From positions 1,612,001-1,676,000 of the forward strand of contig CAVPQK010000015.1 of the NCBI GenBank assembly GCA_963707465.1: a DNA stretch of 64,000 nucleotides. Direction: 5' to 3'. Both the position numbers and the translations under genes were made by a program. Source of the stretch: Bog-159 sp963707465. GTDB lineage: Bacteria; Acidobacteriota; Terriglobia; Bryobacterales; Bryobacteraceae. This document shows, in pieces, positions 8,145-16,820 of this stretch (positions are counted from its first letter, which is position 1; every line of letters starts with the position of its first letter). Below the pieces are notes generated by a model. It ran no database searches. It saw only the letters and a list, made by a program, of their open reading frames with translations, and had not been told where the DNA came from.

Positions 8145-9160
8145 ATACGCAACTGCACCAACTGATCCGTGGAAAGGTTCTTGTAACCGGCGGCTTGCAG
8201 TTTCTGGATCATTGCTGTCGTCACGCCATGAATGCGCAGTTGGACCAGGTCTTCGAGAGGCACGTTCTTATAGCCCAGCGACTGCAGTTCCTTGACAAAG
8301 CCGGCACTAACTCCGTGAATCTGTAACTGCACCAGGTCGCGGACGCCGGCGCGCCCGTAACCCATCCCGCGCAGTTGATTCACAAAGTCGGTCGTAACTC
8401 CATGAATGCGTAGTTGCACCAGATCGTCTATCGGGATACGTGGGTAGCCCATATCCTGGAACCCTTTCATGTACTCCGAAGTTACTCCATGGATGCGCAA
8501 CTGGACTAACTGATCGGCCGGGACCGTTCCGTAACCGGTCTGCTTCAGGGTAGCCGCGAATTCGGTGGTAACGCCATGAATCCGCATTTGGACTAGTTCA
8601 TCCGGCTGCAGGTTGTAACCCAGGGCGCGGAGTTCGCGCACGTAGGCAGTGCTCACGCCGTGGATCCGAAGGTGGATCAGTTGGTCTAAAGCGAGGTGGT
8701 GGTAGCCGTTCTCATCGAGTTCCCGGATATAAGCGCGCGAAACGTTGTGAACAGCCAACTCGAACAGCCGGTCGGCGTCTAGATCGTTGTAGCCCAGCGA
8801 GTGGAGCGCCGAGACGTACTCCGGGCTGGGTGTGAAGAGGAAGGTTCCGCCCCCGCCGCTACCTCGGAAGGTTCCTTCGCAGGCCAGCGTGCCCGCGTCG
8901 CGCAGCATTTCGAATTTGGCCGGACCGCCCGCCTCTATGCGCGAACGGCTGAGCCCCCGAAAATCGTCGAAATCGTAGCTCGATGAGGAACTGTAGTTGT
9001 TAGAGCCCCAAGATCGGTGGATGGAGAATTGCACGCCCTGGGGATTGAGCTCCAGTGTCCATTCTCCGCCAACGGGGCCGGTTGCCGGGTTGGACTGGCC
9101 CATCAGGAAATAGAGCGGAATGACGAGGAGAACCAACAGCCAGACTTTCTTGTCGTTCAT
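8126..9160 (-). CDS. Secreted protein built of 28-residue IHGV repeats
   Basis: 344 residues. The ATG at 9160 has AAAGGAG 7 bases upstream. A signal anchor (KVWLLVLLVIPLYFLMGQ) is followed by about 90 residues of Ser/Gly-rich beta structure, then eight tandem repeats to the end. Each repeat is 28 residues with the core LVQLRIHGVTxxFVxxLxxxGY. The first is degenerate (ELAVHNVSRAYI) and the last is cut after IHGVVE. The same repeat forms the C-terminus of the M56 peptidase encoded 22 bases upstream, so the two belong to one operon under BlaI control. The function of the repeat is not known to me. The regular period suggests an alpha solenoid that could mediate contact between the two proteins. 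Confidence 0.82.
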   Translation of the reverse strand: MNDKKVWLLVLLVIPLYFLMGQSNPATGPVGGEWTLELNPQGVQFSIHRSWGSNNYSSSSSYDFDDFRGLSRSRIEAGGPAKFEMLRDAGTLACEGTFRGSGGGGTFLFTPSPEYVSALHSLGYNDLDADRLFELAVHNVSRAYIRELDENGYHHLALDQLIHLRIHGVSTAYVRELRALGYNLQPDELVQMRIHGVTTEFAATLKQTGYGTVPADQLVQLRIHGVTSEYMKGFQDMGYPRIPIDDLVQLRIHGVTTDFVNQLRGMGYGRAGVRDLVQLQIHGVSAGFVKELQSLGYKNVPLEDLVQLRIHGVTTAMIQKLQAAGYKNLSTDQLVQLRIHGVVE

Positions 9161-9182
9161 GCGTGACTCCTTTTTAAATAAT

Positions 9183-10790
9183 CTAAAAGCCGGATCGCTT
9201 CAATCGAAGTAATTGTTCGACTGACAATTTCTTGATGCCACTTTGGTCTAGATGGCGAATGAAGGCAGCGTCCACGCCGTGGATCTGTAGCTGCACGTAC
9301 TCATTCGCGGTAAGGTCCTGGTACCCCGCGCCTTTCAGCTCTGCGAGATAATCGGGCGTTACGCCGTGGATGCGCAGCCTGACCAGGTCTGCGACCGACA
9401 GATTGTTGAGTCCGTGCGCTTTCATGGCGCGCATGAAATCCACATCGACTCCGTGAATCGCCATTTCAACTAATTCGCGCGGTGTAACTTGCGTGTACCC
9501 CGCCTGCTTTACAGCTCGCGCGAACTCCGGCGTAACACCGTGGATCTTAAGATCGATTAACTCCTCCACGGTAAGATTACGGAACCCCGCGGCCGTGATT
9601 CCGGTAAGGAAGTCGTGACTCTGCTCTGGCTGGACGGCGGCCGGTTCCGGCGCATCCTGGCTGGCCCTTGCGACCAACACCGGCCTGCGCGGAGCCACCG
9701 TCACGGTTTCCGCGATCGGCGCCGGCACGGGCATCGGAGCGGAAATAGGCGGCGGCGTCCGCTCGGCGTGCATGGGTGCGTGAACGGCCACAACCAGGCA
9801 CGCGACGATGGCCACGCCGGCCAGCGCCGGCAGCCAGGTGACGTCCCGTTTTTCCGGAGCGCCCGTGCCCAGCAGGCGTTGGATGCGGTCCATCAACGAT
9901 CCGCCGCCGGCGGACATGGCGAATGCCGGTTGGGCGGCGCGGATCTGTTCCAGATCGACCAGCGCGCGCGCGTAGGTGAGGCGGTCGCCACAGATCTGCG
10001 CGGCCAGATCGTCGCAACAGTTTTCGCGCTCGATGCGGATCTGGCGGGATACCCACCACACCGCCGGATGATAGAAGAGCAGCGTGTCGACGGTGGTTTG
10101 TAAGAGATTGACGAAGTAGTCGTGACGACGAATGTGTGCCAGTTCGTGCGCCAGCAAGGCTTCCAGGGCGCGCCAGTCGAGCCCGGTGAGGGACGCGGCC
10201 GGCATGAGGATCAGCGGGCGCAGCCATCCGATCACGCAGGGCACCTGTGTCCCGCGATGGATTGCCAGGCGCACCGGCGCGGATATGGCCGCGCGGCGCA
10301 TAAGGTCTTGAAACACGCGCTCCCATTCCGGCGGTACCGGCAAAGAGACGGCCCGCCGCAAACGACGCAGATAGGTCCAGGCGCCAATCCAGCGCATGGA
10401 TAGCAGGAGGACCCCGCTGATCCAGAGGGCCACGATCCAAGGGAGGAGGGGCGTGATGGAGTCGTAGAGACTGGGCCGCGTAACGCCCTGGGCGGATGCT
10501 GCGGTTACGGGATGCATGGCTGCCGGCGTGCCAGGCGACCAACTCCCCGCAATGGGAGGCGCCGACGCTTGGGGCAGGGCCGCGGTAAAGGTCAGCACCG
10601 GAAGTGCCAGGAGCAGGATCAGGAACAGACAGCTCACCGCATAGCGGACGCGCGCCGGCGAATCGCGGAGCGCGTGGTTAAAGGCCGCCAGAACCAGCGC
10701 CGCCAGCGTTCCTTGCCACAAGAAGTGCAGCAAGGCCCAGCCCAGGGCCCGGCAGGCCGGTTGCAACAATAGATTTTGAATGTGTGTCAT
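9183..10790 (-). CDS. BlaR1/MecR1-type M56 membrane metallopeptidase with C-terminal IHGV repeats
   Basis: 535 residues. The N-terminal half has about four membrane helices (ALLHFLWQGTLAALVLAAFN, YAVSCLFLILLLALPVLTFT, LLPWIVALWISGVLLLS and one near residue 315). The zinc-peptidase motif HELAHIRRHD covers residues 215-224, followed by the distal ERENCCDD near 254-261, all as in the M56 family. There is no penicillin-binding sensor domain as in BlaR1. Instead residues 395-535 carry four to five 28-residue repeats (LKIHGVTPEF, MAIHGVDVDF, LRIHGVTPDY, LQIHGVDAAF). By family knowledge it should cleave or inactivate the BlaI repressor on sensing a signal. Its start overlaps the BlaI stop by 4 bases. 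Confidence 0.92.
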   Translation of the reverse strand: MTHIQNLLLQPACRALGWALLHFLWQGTLAALVLAAFNHALRDSPARVRYAVSCLFLILLLALPVLTFTAALPQASAPPIAGSWSPGTPAAMHPVTAASAQGVTRPSLYDSITPLLPWIVALWISGVLLLSMRWIGAWTYLRRLRRAVSLPVPPEWERVFQDLMRRAAISAPVRLAIHRGTQVPCVIGWLRPLILMPAASLTGLDWRALEALLAHELAHIRRHDYFVNLLQTTVDTLLFYHPAVWWVSRQIRIERENCCDDLAAQICGDRLTYARALVDLEQIRAAQPAFAMSAGGGSLMDRIQRLLGTGAPEKRDVTWLPALAGVAIVACLVVAVHAPMHAERTPPPISAPMPVPAPIAETVTVAPRRPVLVARASQDAPEPAAVQPEQSHDFLTGITAAGFRNLTVEELIDLKIHGVTPEFARAVKQAGYTQVTPRELVEMAIHGVDVDFMRAMKAHGLNNLSVADLVRLRIHGVTPDYLAELKGAGYQDLTANEYVQLQIHGVDAAFIRHLDQSGIKKLSVEQLLRLKRSGF

Positions 10791-11185
10791 GGCTGCCGTT
10801 CCTTTCCTCGTTCAAATTCCGTGAGCATTTCGCGCATCTGGGCAATCTCTTCGCTGGAGGCGCGGCTGCCTGACAGTGCCTGCATCATGAGTCTGGCGGC
10901 CGAACCACCGAAGGCGCGGTCCAGCAGGTGGCCAACCAATTGCCGCTGCGTTTGCTCCTTGGCTACCTTTGGTTTATAGACGTGGGCCCGCGCGGTTTCA
11001 TCCCGTTCAACGAGGCCTTTCGCGGCCATAATTTGCATGAATTTCAACACCGTGGTGTAGCCCACGTCACGCTGCCGTTCGAGTGTCGTATGGACGTCGC
11101 GAACGGTGCTGGGGCCCTGGTCCCACAGGACGCGGAGGATTTCCAGCTCGGCGTCGGTCGGACGGGGAAGATTGGTGCGGGGCAT
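10787..11185 (-). CDS. BlaI/MecI/CopY-family winged-helix repressor
   Basis: 132 residues, the usual length of the family. The winged helix covers residues 8-75: LPRPTDAELEILRVLWDQGP, TVRDVHTTLE, and GYTTVLKFMQIMAAKGLVER, where the recognition helix (YTTVLKFM) is typical. The C-terminal helix for dimer formation and proteolytic control follows. It heads the blaI-M56-IHGV operon and overlaps the M56 gene by 4 bases. Two inverted repeats just upstream of its start fit autoregulation. The inducing signal is unknown and need not be a beta-lactam. Confidence 0.95.
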   Translation of the reverse strand: MPRTNLPRPTDAELEILRVLWDQGPSTVRDVHTTLERQRDVGYTTVLKFMQIMAAKGLVERDETARAHVYKPKVAKEQTQRQLVGHLLDRAFGGSAARLMMQALSGSRASSEEIAQMREMLTEFERGKERQP

Positions 11186-11199
11186 CTGGAAACAACGAT

Positions 11200-11240
11200 A
11201 CTACGAAGATATTCGTATTGTCAACGAAATTCTTCGTAGT
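11200..11240 (-). promoter_or_regulatory. Tandem BlaI-type operators upstream of blaI
   Basis: Two palindromes lie 17-55 bases upstream of the blaI start. Operator 1 is TACGAAGATATTCGTA (11202-11217), with 6-base arms and a 4-base centre. Operator 2 is ACGAA-ATTC-TTCGT (11224-11237), with 5-base arms and the same 4-base centre. Their dyad centres are about 21 bases (two helical turns) apart. In addition, the outer halves ACTACGAAGA (11200-11209) and TCTTCGTAGT (11231-11240) are perfect reverse complements. That BlaI binds here is inference from position and symmetry. Confidence 0.78.
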
Positions 11241-11280
11241 GGGGCAGGCTCTCAGCCTGCGGCGGCCTCTCAGGCCGCCC
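11239..11280 (+). repeat. Double-hairpin intergenic element, copy 2
   Basis: GTGGG header, then arms GCAGGCT/AGCCTGC (11244-11260, loop CTC) and GGCGGCCT/AGGCCGCC (11261-11279, loop CTC). The element fills the space between the blaI operators and the 3' end of the histidine kinase gene. Confidence 0.9.
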
Positions 11281-11282
11281 GT

Positions 11283-14200
11283 TCAATGAGCGGCGACTTC
11301 CTGAACCACCCTGGCCGTAATTAATTCAGTGAATTCCTGAAACAGGCTCTTCACCCGGCCCAGTCCGTCCCCTGCTTTCCGCCAGCGCTGCCCCTTACAA
11401 TCCTCCTCGACCATCGCGATCGCCTCCGCCAGATCGTGCAATCCGAGCGTCGCGAAGGATCCCTTCAGGCTGTGCGCGGCGAAGCACGCAGGCTGTTCTT
11501 CCTGCCGCTCGATCGATTCGGCCAGGCGCTGCAACATGGGTGGCGAGGTATTCAGCGATAGCAACAGCAGCGAGTCGATATCCTCGGGCTGCGTCTCCGC
11601 CTCTTTCAATTCCTCGACGAACGCTTCAAGCTGCTCAGCCAACCTGCTAACGGCCCTCTTGGCCGCCGGCTCCGGCGCCGGCGCCGGCCCTGCTCCTGCC
11701 CCGAGCCACTGCTGCAGCTTGTATACCAGGTCTGCCGGGCGCACCGGTTTGGCCAGGTAGTCGTCCATGCCCGCATCGAGACAGCGTTCCCGTTCGCCTT
11801 CCATGGCATTCGCGGTCAGCGCGACAATAGGCACGCGTCGCCCGCCTTGCATCCGGATCGCGCGCGTAGCCTGGAATCCATCCATCACCGGCATCTGGCA
11901 ATCCATCAGGATCAGATCGTACGCGGTGGCGCTCGCCGCCTGCACCGCCTCCAGCCCGTCGTTGGCCACATCCACGGCGCAGCCGAGCCGCTCCAGCCGC
12001 ATCACGATCACCTTCTGATTGGTGCGATTATCCTCCGCCACCAGCACCCGCCCGCCGAGCTTGGGCTGCTCCACCACGGGAGCGGATCTCTCGGCCTCGT
12101 GCCCGTGGCCGAACATCAGGGCGATGGCCTTGAGCAGGACTGCCTGCCGAACCGGCTTCACCAGAAAGCTGCCCACTCCCAATTTGCCCGCCTCCGCGGC
12201 CTCTTCGGGGTCCCGATCCGATGTCAGCATGACCAGGTGCATCCGGCCGAGCGACTCCCGGGACCGAATCTCCCGTGTCAGCATCAGGCCGTTCATCTGC
12301 GGCATGTGCAAATCAAGTACGCCCAGCTCGAACGGCGATCCGCGCCGGGCCGCGTTTTCGAGCAACGTGAGGGCTTCCGTGCCCGTGGCCGCTACCGTGA
12401 CCATCATTCCAGCGTTGCCGATCTCCTTCATCAGAATGCTTCGGTTCGTCCGATTGTCGTCCACTACCAGCGCCCGTTTGCCGCGCAGGCTGTCCAGCGA
12501 TGCGGGGCTCGGCACGTTCTCCGCCCTCTTCAAAACAACGGTGAACCAGAACGTGGACCCGGAGCCCATCACGCTGTCCACGCCGATCTCTCCACCCATC
12601 AGGTTCACCAGCCGCTTCGAAATCGCCAGACCCAGCCCCGTGCCGCCATATCGCCGCGTGGTCGAGCTGTCCGCCTGGCTGAAACTCTGGAACAGCCTGG
12701 CCTTGGTCTCTTCGGTAACGCCGATTCCCGTGTCCCGCACCTCGAACCGGAGCCGGCAGGTGTCGCCGCTCTGCTCTTCCAGCCGTGCGCTCAGAACCAC
12801 TTCGCCTGCCTCGGTAAACTTAATGCCGTTGCTCAGCAGGTTGAGCAGAATCTGCCGCAGGCGCGGCGGATCTCCCACTAAGCACGAAGGCGCGCCGTCT
12901 TCGATCACGGCGCAGATCTCCAGCTTCTTCCGGTGGGCCATTTCCGCTACCAGCTCCAGCGATTCCTCGAGCAGCGCGCGCAGATCGAAAGGATGCGCTT
13001 CCAGGTCCAGCTTGCCCGCCTCGATCTTGGAGAAGTCCAGCACGTCGTTGATCACGCACAGTAACGCCTCACCGGAGCTGCGGATGGTTCCCGCCCAGTC
13101 TCTTTGCTCGGCCGATAACGGCGTTTCCAGCAGCAGGCTCGTCATGCCAATCACGCCGTTTATCGGTGTCCGGATCTCGTGGCTCATGGTGGCCAGGAAT
13201 TCGGACTTGGCCTTCGCCGCGGCTTCCGCCTGGACCGCGGTGTGCGCCAGTCTTGCCGCGTACCGCGACAGTTTGAGCTCCGCCTCTTTCACTTGGGTGA
13301 CATCCATAATCACGCCGTTCCAAACCAGATCCCCGGAATCCTGTGCCTGGGGCGCGGCCGTCGCCGAGAGCCACCGCAGTTGCCCGCCGTGCTGCACACG
13401 GTAGGTGCAGGCGAACGCGGTGTCCGTTTTCAGCGCGCGGCGAAGTTCGCTCTTCACCGCACGCGCGTCTTCCGCATACACCGACTTCAGAAGCAGATGG
13501 GAATTCTCCGTGACTTCCTGGGCGCTAACGCCGCACAGGTCCTCCAGCCCGTCGCTGACGAACAGGAATCTGCCGATCGACATACCCATCTTCCGGAATT
13601 GGAAAAGCGCGCCCGGCACGTTCGCGGTAAGGTCCAGGAGTTGCCTTCGGCTCCTGTGCGCCGCCTCCCGGCGCTGCCGGACGAAAAGCCAGGCGACCCC
13701 GCTCACTATCGAGAGGGCCAGCAAGCTGAATACAACCAAAGTTTTCGGGACTGTCCACCAGGGCGGCTGCTCTACTACTGTCACATCGCTGGACGACTGC
13801 AGAAGCACGCGGAAAGCGCGGTCGTGTTCATTGTCGTCTTTGTCTTGCACGCAGATTCCAGCCACTCGCAAGACGCTGTCGGCGGGAGTCTCCAGCTTCC
13901 GTACGCCGCCCGGTTTACGGATGAAGACGCTGAAAACCGCGCGCCCGCTTTTCAATACCAGCGTCTGGCTATCGGCGGTGACCGAGCTTCCCAACAAGCG
14001 GCCCTCAATCGAGACAGGCAGCGAATCGTAGTCGCCGCTGAGAATCTGCTCGACCGTCACCGGAATGGGTTTTGGCGGCGCCTGGCTCCCGATGCGCCGG
14101 CAGACCGCGTCCTCGAGCGTAAGCGTGTAGTCGGACGCGTGCGGGAAACCGGCCACATCCAGCCAATCCCCCCGCTTGAATGCGGCCGGCTCCGCCGATT

Positions 14201-15080
14201 CGATGCGTAGTCCAGCCTTTCCATCCGTCAGGTAAATTACCCTGCCGGTGTCTTGCAGCGTGACGGTGCCCTGCACCCGGATGCGGTGGCCCAAGGACCC
14301 TCCCGGGGCAAAACGCGCCACCGTTTCGATGGGCTGAACGTTTTGGGAAAAGGGATCCCCGGGCGGATTCAATACTACGATTTGCGTCAGGTCGGGCACA
14401 TAGAGCAGGATGCCTACCAGTTGCAGCTTCTTGTTGAAGACGGCGCCGCAGGCCCCGCGAATGCGCACCTCCGCATCCACGAACTGGCGGGGAATGACGT
14501 CATGAATGCCGGGGACCGCCGCTTTCAATCGCCCGCCGGCGACCGCCACATCCAGCGTGAGTATCCCATCGATCAGCCTCACCCGCCGTACGATGCCCTG
14601 CGTCTCAACCCATTGGCTGTCTTCCGCCGTCGAGAGCATCCGTTCCAGTGAAGGCCGCTTCGCTGGCGGGAGCGCGGCCTGGCCGATCACTTTGTAGCGG
14701 GGTTTGCCGATCTGCGGTGCAAAGTCCGGAGCCTCCGTCACGCCTTCCATCTCGATGAGCTGGCCTGCCTCGAGCGGTGGCGCATCCTTCGGGACGTTCA
14801 CCCATATCCCGGCCGTGAAATCCTGCACGAACAGGTCCGGGGTGTCGGAACTCATGTACATATCCCGCCCCAGGAAGTTGGGGCCGGTGCGGCTATAATA
14901 CGTTACGACCGCTCGAATCCGGACGGGGTAGCCGAGCGCGGCTCGATCGCGCGTCAGTTCGCGGATTTGGGAAATCTGCGTCAGGACCGGCTGGCCATAC
15001 GCGGCTAAGGCCGTGTAAAAGGTCGCCGCCAACAGGGTGGCAACTGTTGACGCGGTACGAGCAGTCCTCATTACTTGCAT
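11283..15080 (-). CDS. Hybrid sensor histidine kinase: periplasmic OB-like region, PAS, HisKA, HATPase, two receivers, HPt
   Basis: 1265 residues. Signal peptide (1-30), then about 400 periplasmic residues with repeated beta-rich, OB-fold-like units (VRIRAVVTYYSRTG, QLIEMEGVTEAPDF, RIRVQGTVTLQDTGRVIYL). A membrane helix lies near 450-475, followed by a PAS domain. HisKA carries MSHEIRTPINGVIG (His near 634), and HATPase has NLLSNGIKF, DTGIGV and GGTGLGLAISKRL. Receiver 1 has LVVDDNRTNRS with Asp near 921 (LDLHMPQMNG). Receiver 2 has LVAEDNRTNQK with Asp near 1058 (MDCQMPVMDG). A C-terminal HPt has FAAHSLKGSFATLG (His near 1203). It is therefore a complete phosphorelay in one chain. No dedicated response regulator is adjacent, so the output is unknown. 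Confidence 0.93.
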   Translation of the reverse strand: MQVMRTARTASTVATLLAATFYTALAAYGQPVLTQISQIRELTRDRAALGYPVRIRAVVTYYSRTGPNFLGRDMYMSSDTPDLFVQDFTAGIWVNVPKDAPPLEAGQLIEMEGVTEAPDFAPQIGKPRYKVIGQAALPPAKRPSLERMLSTAEDSQWVETQGIVRRVRLIDGILTLDVAVAGGRLKAAVPGIHDVIPRQFVDAEVRIRGACGAVFNKKLQLVGILLYVPDLTQIVVLNPPGDPFSQNVQPIETVARFAPGGSLGHRIRVQGTVTLQDTGRVIYLTDGKAGLRIESAEPAAFKRGDWLDVAGFPHASDYTLTLEDAVCRRIGSQAPPKPIPVTVEQILSGDYDSLPVSIEGRLLGSSVTADSQTLVLKSGRAVFSVFIRKPGGVRKLETPADSVLRVAGICVQDKDDNEHDRAFRVLLQSSSDVTVVEQPPWWTVPKTLVVFSLLALSIVSGVAWLFVRQRREAAHRSRRQLLDLTANVPGALFQFRKMGMSIGRFLFVSDGLEDLCGVSAQEVTENSHLLLKSVYAEDARAVKSELRRALKTDTAFACTYRVQHGGQLRWLSATAAPQAQDSGDLVWNGVIMDVTQVKEAELKLSRYAARLAHTAVQAEAAAKAKSEFLATMSHEIRTPINGVIGMTSLLLETPLSAEQRDWAGTIRSSGEALLCVINDVLDFSKIEAGKLDLEAHPFDLRALLEESLELVAEMAHRKKLEICAVIEDGAPSCLVGDPPRLRQILLNLLSNGIKFTEAGEVVLSARLEEQSGDTCRLRFEVRDTGIGVTEETKARLFQSFSQADSSTTRRYGGTGLGLAISKRLVNLMGGEIGVDSVMGSGSTFWFTVVLKRAENVPSPASLDSLRGKRALVVDDNRTNRSILMKEIGNAGMMVTVAATGTEALTLLENAARRGSPFELGVLDLHMPQMNGLMLTREIRSRESLGRMHLVMLTSDRDPEEAAEAGKLGVGSFLVKPVRQAVLLKAIALMFGHGHEAERSAPVVEQPKLGGRVLVAEDNRTNQKVIVMRLERLGCAVDVANDGLEAVQAASATAYDLILMDCQMPVMDGFQATRAIRMQGGRRVPIVALTANAMEGERERCLDAGMDDYLAKPVRPADLVYKLQQWLGAGAGPAPAPEPAAKRAVSRLAEQLEAFVEELKEAETQPEDIDSLLLLSLNTSPPMLQRLAESIERQEEQPACFAAHSLKGSFATLGLHDLAEAIAMVEEDCKGQRWRKAGDGLGRVKSLFQEFTELITARVVQEVAAH

Positions 15081-15165
15081 TTATGCGGGCGTCACAGCGG
15101 TACCTTAACCATCTTCAGCTACCGCGATGTATGGGGCAATACTATCGGAAGTTTAGTCCCGTCGC

Positions 15166-15210
15166 TTGGAGGGCGGCCAATCTTGGCCGCAGCCGCCTTT
15201 TGAGGCGGCT
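15166..15210 (+). repeat. Double-hairpin intergenic element, copy 3
   Basis: TTGGAGG header, arms GCGGCCAA/TTGGCCGC (15173-15190, loop TC) and AGCCGCCT/AGGCGGCT (15191-15210, loop TTTG). It lies in the divergent region between the kinase and the ThuA-like gene. Confidence 0.85.
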
Positions 15211-15239
15211 CGGAGCGAGCCATAATGAGAGGTAACGCC

Positions 15240-16154
15240 ATGAAACGCAATCTGCTGTTGGTAGGGGCGCTTGGTTTCCAGCTCCTCTATGGCCAGGCCC
15301 TGCCCCCCGAGCAGAAGCAGAAAGTGGACGCCGCCCTTCCGTCCAAGGCGCCCGCCAAGCCGAAAAAGCCGCGCCGCTTGCTGGTGACTAACTTCGTGAT
15401 GCGCGACGGCCATCCGTGGCGCGGCAGCTCCTACGACACCAATCCGGCATCCAACTACGCCATCGGAGAGATGGGCAAGCGTACCGGCGCTTACGAAGCG
15501 GTATTCAGCGACGATATCGAGATGTTCCGCCCCGACCGGATCAAACAGTTCGACGCCCTCTGCTTTCTGAATACGGGAGGCGTGTTATTTGACGACCCGG
15601 AGTTGCGGAAATCGCTGCTCGCCTTCGTCGCCGGTGGCAAGGGATTCGTGGGAATTCACGATGCCATCGCGACTTTCGTCCAGTGGCCCCAGTACCACCA
15701 GTGGCCGCCCTTCGGCCAGATGCTGGGCGCCACCGAGAACGGCGGTCATCCCTGGGACGGAGAGACCATGACGGTGAAAGTGGAGGACCCGGCGAGCCCG
15801 CTCAATGCTGTGTTTCACGGTGAAGAATTCCGGATTGCCGACCAGGCCTTCCAGTTTCAGGAGCCGCTCCTCCGCGACCACCTTCACGTGCTCCTGAGCA
15901 TCGATGTGGAAAAGACCGGCTTCTTCCCCAAGCACCACATCCTGCCCGTGCGCATGGCTGACCAGGATTTTCCCGTGACGTGGATTCGCGCGTATGCCAA
16001 GGGCCGCGTATTCTACAGCTCGCTCGGGCATGGCGCGCCCGTCTTCTGGAACGCGCCCTTGCTCGAACATTTCCTGGCCGGTATACAGTACGCCTTAGGC
16101 GATCTGGAGGCGGACAGCACTCCGAACGCAAAACTACCCGCCGTGAAGAAGTGA
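15240..16154 (+). CDS. Secreted ThuA-like domain protein
   Basis: About 304 residues. The ATG at 15240 is preferred to the in-frame ATG at 15225 because GAGAGGT lies about 6 bases before it. A signal peptide (NLLLVGALGFQLLYGQA) is followed by the ThuA-like (type 1 glutamine amidotransferase-like) fold: LLVTNFVMRDGHPW, DALCFLNTGGVLFDDPELRK, GGKGFVGIHDAIATF, GHPWDGETMTVKV, PVTWIRAYAKGRVFYSSLGH. Such domains occur in secreted carbohydrate-active and glycosyl hydrolase-associated proteins of Acidobacteria and Planctomycetes. The enzyme activity is not established, and no amidotransferase Cys-His-Glu triad is evident. It is followed 56 bases later by the DinB-like gene. Confidence 0.88.
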   Translation: MKRNLLLVGALGFQLLYGQALPPEQKQKVDAALPSKAPAKPKKPRRLLVTNFVMRDGHPWRGSSYDTNPASNYAIGEMGKRTGAYEAVFSDDIEMFRPDRIKQFDALCFLNTGGVLFDDPELRKSLLAFVAGGKGFVGIHDAIATFVQWPQYHQWPPFGQMLGATENGGHPWDGETMTVKVEDPASPLNAVFHGEEFRIADQAFQFQEPLLRDHLHVLLSIDVEKTGFFPKHHILPVRMADQDFPVTWIRAYAKGRVFYSSLGHGAPVFWNAPLLEHFLAGIQYALGDLEADSTPNAKLPAVKK

Positions 16155-16184
16155 GCCGGCTGAAAAATTAGCCATGGCTCAGTA

Positions 16185-16193
16185 TGCTAGAAT
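16185..16193 (+). promoter_or_regulatory. Possible extended -10 promoter (TGC-TAGAAT)
   Basis: TG at 16185-16186 followed one base later by TAGAAT (16188-16193) gives an extended -10 arrangement with predicted transcription start near 16200. It precedes the GTG start at 16211 and would fall inside the coding region if the upstream ATG at 16184 were used. It therefore supports the GTG start. There is no -35 box. Confidence 0.4.
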
Positions 16194-16210
16194 TCCCGAG
16201 GAGATTCAAC

Positions 16211-16771
16211 GTGACAAAAAGACTTTGCTTAGTGGTTGCCGCCTTAGCCGCTCTTCCCATTGCCATACCCGCGCAAGAGTCGTCGCAGGCGCCGGCCAAC
16301 CCCATCACGGCGAGTGAAAGGGGCTTCTATGGGCTGGTCAGCGGCTACGTTATCGCCGCCGCCGAGAAGATGCCCGAGGAAAACTATTCATTTAAGCCCA
16401 CACCGGACATTCGCAGTTTCGGCCAATTGATCGGCCATGTGGCAGACGCGCAGTACATGTTTTGCGCGACGGCCGCCGGCGACACGCCGTCGCAAAAAGG
16501 GATCGAAAAGAGCAAGACCACTAAAACCGATCTTGTGGCTGCCTTGAAGGACGCGGTGGCTTACTGCAATAAAACCTATAGCAGCATGACCGACGCCACG
16601 GGCAGCGAGATGGTGAAGCTGATGCAATTCAACGTCGCGCGGCTTACCGTGCTCTCCATTAATACGGCGCACACGGATGAGCATTACGGGAACATCGTCA
16701 CGTATTTACGGCTGAAGGGAATCGTCCCCCCCAGCAGCGAACCACGCCCCGCCGCCCAAGGAAAGAAATAG
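16211..16771 (+). CDS. Secreted DinB-superfamily protein
   Basis: 186 residues starting at GTG 16211, chosen because GAGGAG lies about 7 bases upstream. It gives a signal peptide (KRLCLVVAALAALPIAIPAQ). The mature part is the four-helix DinB/YfiT-like fold: YVIAAAEKMPEENYSFKPTP with DIRSFGQLIGHVADAQYMFC, and a late NTAHTDEHYGNIVTYLRLKG. Conserved histidines (GHVADAQ, HTDEHYG) are the usual metal ligands of the superfamily. It is not DNA polymerase IV. Exported DinB-like proteins are frequent in Acidobacteria and their substrate is unknown. The stop codon abuts a double-hairpin element. Confidence 0.85.
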   Translation: MTKRLCLVVAALAALPIAIPAQESSQAPANPITASERGFYGLVSGYVIAAAEKMPEENYSFKPTPDIRSFGQLIGHVADAQYMFCATAAGDTPSQKGIEKSKTTKTDLVAALKDAVAYCNKTYSSMTDATGSEMVKLMQFNVARLTVLSINTAHTDEHYGNIVTYLRLKGIVPPSSEPRPAAQGKK

Positions 16772-16812
16772 TGGGGCAGGCTCTCAGCCTGCGGCGGCCT
16801 CTCAGGCCGCCC
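16771..16812 (+). repeat. Double-hairpin intergenic element, copy 4
   Basis: Nearly identical to copy 2: GTGGG header, arms GCAGGCT/AGCCTGC and GGCGGCCT/AGGCCGCC, both loops CTC. It starts on the last base of the DinB-like stop codon and lies between two convergent genes. Confidence 0.9.
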
Positions 16813-16820
16813 TCTTTCCG

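Noticed and set aside
9183..11185. Beta-lactam resistance operon
   Set aside because: The M56 protein lacks the penicillin-binding sensor domain and no beta-lactamase gene is present.
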